The translations under genes were made by a program, and so were the position numbers. From the NCBI RefSeq assembly GCF_017368475.1, contig NZ_JAFNJE010000009.1, forward strand, positions 62,001-126,000: a stretch of DNA of 64,000 nt, in the 5' to 3' direction. Positions within the stretch are counted from its first letter, which is position 1. Each line of letters opens with the position of its first letter. Positions 63,545 to 64,000 of the stretch are shown here, piece after piece. The notes beneath the pieces were generated by a model, which had not been told where the DNA came from, did not search any database, and worked only from the letters and a program-made list of their open reading frames with translations. The stretch comes from Alteromonas sp. 5E99-2 (lineage in GTDB: Bacteria > Pseudomonadota > Gammaproteobacteria > Enterobacterales > Alteromonadaceae).

Positions 63545-64000
63545 TTAGAAATACGCTGAGCTAAATTTAGACTTTTTGCGGTCTCTAAATCGTTTTGCTC
63601 CCCAAAAGGGCATTAAGAATAGGATGTCGATAAGAATGGCGAGTACAACACTATAGCCAATTTGGTTAAGTGATAAAGGGATACCGGGTTGATAGCGACT
63701 GGCTACATTTTTAAGGGTATTAAAATTATTGGGTGACAGCATGTAAATAACCTGCTGCGGGAATTGTTCATTGGTCATTACTTTTAGACCAGCTTGTTTG
63801 TTGTAATAGTCTGACAAGGTAGCGCGTTTATTCTGTGCATCTTTGACCACTAGAACATCGTCGTTGGACTCAAGGTGTTTTATGTAAGCCTCTACAGATT
63901 GAAAATCGAACTCATAGGCGAGAATTTGCCAGCTTTCTACTTGCTCGGACAAAGCATTAACGTAACCCGCTAGATATTGCCTATATTGGTCGCTCAATAT
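63545..64000 (-). CDS. C-terminal part of an uncharacterised membrane-anchored protein (5' end outside window)
   Basis: The frame is open through the window edge (a TTG at 63997 is unlikely to be the real start). About 115 residues of a soluble, probably extracytoplasmic domain (QFPQQVIYMLSPNNFNTLKN) are followed by one transmembrane helix (GYSVVLAILIDILFLMPFW) and a short basic tail (GAKRFRDRKKSKFSS). It may be a sensor or a membrane-anchored periplasmic protein. No family recognised. Confidence 0.55.
   Translation of the reverse strand: MLSDQYRQYLAGYVNALSEQVESWQILAYEFDFQSVEAYIKHLESNDDVLVVKDAQNKRATLSDYYNKQAGLKVMTNEQFPQQVIYMLSPNNFNTLKNVASRYQPGIPLSLNQIGYSVVLAILIDILFLMPFWGAKRFRDRKKSKFSSAYF

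Noticed and set aside
1..64000. Mobile elements, prophage genes, CRISPR arrays or integrases
   Set aside because: No transposase, integrase, phage structural gene or regularly spaced repeat was seen on either strand.

Overview
The window looks like a chromosomal segment of a marine gammaproteobacterium close to the Alteromonadales. Evidence for this: the AT-leaning base composition; the conserved blocks aspS-nudB-ruvCAB and ybgC-tolQRAB-pal-cpoB followed by tRNA-Lys and nadA (the order also found in E. coli); pqiABC; and several lipoproteins with a Gly-rich stretch right after the lipobox Cys. I see no insertion sequence, prophage, integrase or CRISPR array.

Layout. 1-278: 3' end of a regulator with an anti-sigma-type ATPase domain. 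0.34-4.4 kb: ferric iron ABC transporter (fbpABC) and a TerB-like protein. 4.5-8.9 kb: aspS, nudB, ruvC, ruvA, ruvB. 9.2-15.8 kb: ybgC-tolQRAB-pal-cpoB, two identical tRNA-Lys genes, nadA. 15.9-19.9 kb: tRNA-Ser, a PAS-GGDEF-EAL protein (minus strand), an ArsR-family repressor with a 30-residue Cys-rich metallothionein-like peptide (minus strand), a small membrane protein and a 2-oxoglutarate-type oxygenase.

20.3-32.5 kb is the most striking part: a compact aerobic carbon monoxide dehydrogenase cluster, coxM-coxS-coxL-coxD-coxE, two XdhC-family genes on either side of a MocA-like nucleotidyltransferase, a SufS-like cysteine desulfurase, a SufU/IscU-like scaffold, an unidentified membrane protein and a PAS-LytTR regulator matching the CO sensor RcoM. 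CoxL carries the form I signature AYRCSFR with the copper-ligand Cys and has a CoxG domain fused to its C-terminus. The genes overlap or nearly touch, which suggests one transcript covering catalytic subunits, cofactor maturation and sulfur supply, with the CO-responsive regulator just downstream.

32.7-48.8 kb: a DUF819 membrane protein, then an envelope/export-rich run: a PDZ-TPR-thioredoxin-like protein without a canonical start, outer-membrane phospholipase A, a zinc-peptidase lipoprotein, a small lipoprotein, a DUF1800/DUF1501 pair, a PhoX-type (DUF839) lipoprotein, a di-haem cytochrome c lipoprotein and a polytopic membrane protein. 49-52.7 kb: YqaE/Pmp3, a STAS protein, an RsbU-like phosphatase/kinase and, convergent, a double-receiver diguanylate cyclase. 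52.8-64 kb, all minus strand: an RND efflux pump with its adaptor, pqiABC, asnS, a CaxA-type antiporter and two unidentified genes, the last cut by the window edge.

All calls come from reading the sequence and recalling family signatures; no database search was run.
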